Source: an uncultured Eudoraea sp. (GTDB taxonomy: Bacteria > Bacteroidota > Bacteroidia > Flavobacteriales > Flavobacteriaceae). From it: a stretch of DNA of 7,353 bases. Below are positions 7,080-7,353 of this stretch, in pieces. Both the position numbers and the translations under genes were made by a program. Every line of letters begins with the position of its first letter. Position 1 is the stretch's first letter. The notes beneath the pieces are model-generated. The model did not search any database. It saw only the letters and a program-made list of their open reading frames with translations, and was not told the DNA's origin. The stretch spans positions 1-7,353 of the forward strand of contig CAJQNH010000090.1 of NCBI GenBank assembly GCA_905479615.1, read 5' to 3'.

Positions 7080-7353
7080 ATGGCTTTAGAGATAACTGAT
7101 GCTACTTTTGACGAGGTAGTTTTAAAAAGTGATAAACCCGTAGTGGTTGATTTTTGGGCAGCATGGTGCGGACCCTGCAGAATGGTAGGACCTATTATAG
7201 ATGAGGTAAGTACTGAATATGAAGGTAAGGCCGTAGTAGGAAAAGTTGATGTTGATACCAATCAGGAATTTGCTGCAAAATACGGGGTACGAAATATTCC
7301 AACGGTCCTTGTATTTAAGGATGGTGAAATTGTAACCAGACAGGTTGGAGTAT
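7080..7353 (+). CDS. trxA: Thioredoxin, N-terminal 91 residues (cut by window edge)
   Basis: The translation begins MALEITDATFDEVVLKSDKP and runs open to the end of the window. It contains the thioredoxin active site WCGPC (C30, C33) in the usual setting VVDFWAAWCGPCRMVGPI, the buried Asp (D24) and the cis-proline loop NIPT (P74), followed by the VxFKDGE strand-turn. Thioredoxin is a small cytoplasmic protein that reduces disulfides in other proteins and is recycled by thioredoxin reductase. Typical length is about 105 residues, so only some 14 are missing. The start at 7080 is the only ATG giving a normal N-terminus. The gene follows dnaE on the same strand with its own probable promoter. 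With no signal peptide it is the cytoplasmic type rather than a TlpA or DsbE relative. Confidence 0.95.
   Translation, partial: MALEITDATFDEVVLKSDKPVVVDFWAAWCGPCRMVGPIIDEVSTEYEGKAVVGKVDVDTNQEFAAKYGVRNIPTVLVFKDGEIVTRQVGV

Noticed and set aside
7049..7261. Minus-strand 70-codon open frame opposite trxA
   Set aside because: It is antisense to the thioredoxin active-site region and is a shadow of that gene.

Overview
The window looks like chromosomal DNA from a member of the Flavobacteriia (phylum Bacteroidota). The support is: AT-rich intergenic DNA; starts without a clear Shine-Dalgarno sequence; two good matches to the Bacteroidota promoter -7 element TAnnTTTG; a bS16 protein with a long acidic tail; and a DNA polymerase III alpha subunit that begins with a DnaQ-like exonuclease domain, which I recall as the usual form in Flavobacteriia. 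Genus and species cannot be told from the window alone.

Layout, left to right. On the minus strand, 1-93 is the start of rimM (cut by the window edge), preceded in the transcript by rpsP (106-897). Together they form a ribosome-biogenesis operon driven by a promoter at about 968-997. Also on the minus strand, 1018-2445 encodes a complete, secreted arylsulfatase A-like sulfatase. A divergent intergenic region (2446-2599) separates it from the plus-strand genes. These are the very large dnaE (2600-6979; exonuclease-PHP-polymerase-HhH-OB fusion) and, after a 100-bp gap with its own probable promoter, the start of a thioredoxin gene trxA (7080 to the window edge).

Four of the five genes are housekeeping: ribosome assembly (rpsP, rimM), replication (dnaE) and redox balance (trxA). 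The sulfatase is the outlier. It is a catabolic, exported enzyme with no polysaccharide-utilisation partners beside it, sitting between rpsP and dnaE. Its active-site residues all appear intact.

No mobile element, CRISPR array, tRNA or rRNA was seen. I did not find a clearly undescribed system. The most notable points are the fused proofreading polymerase whose own PHP metal site looks degraded, the roughly 170-residue low-complexity tail on bS16, and the isolated sulfatase.
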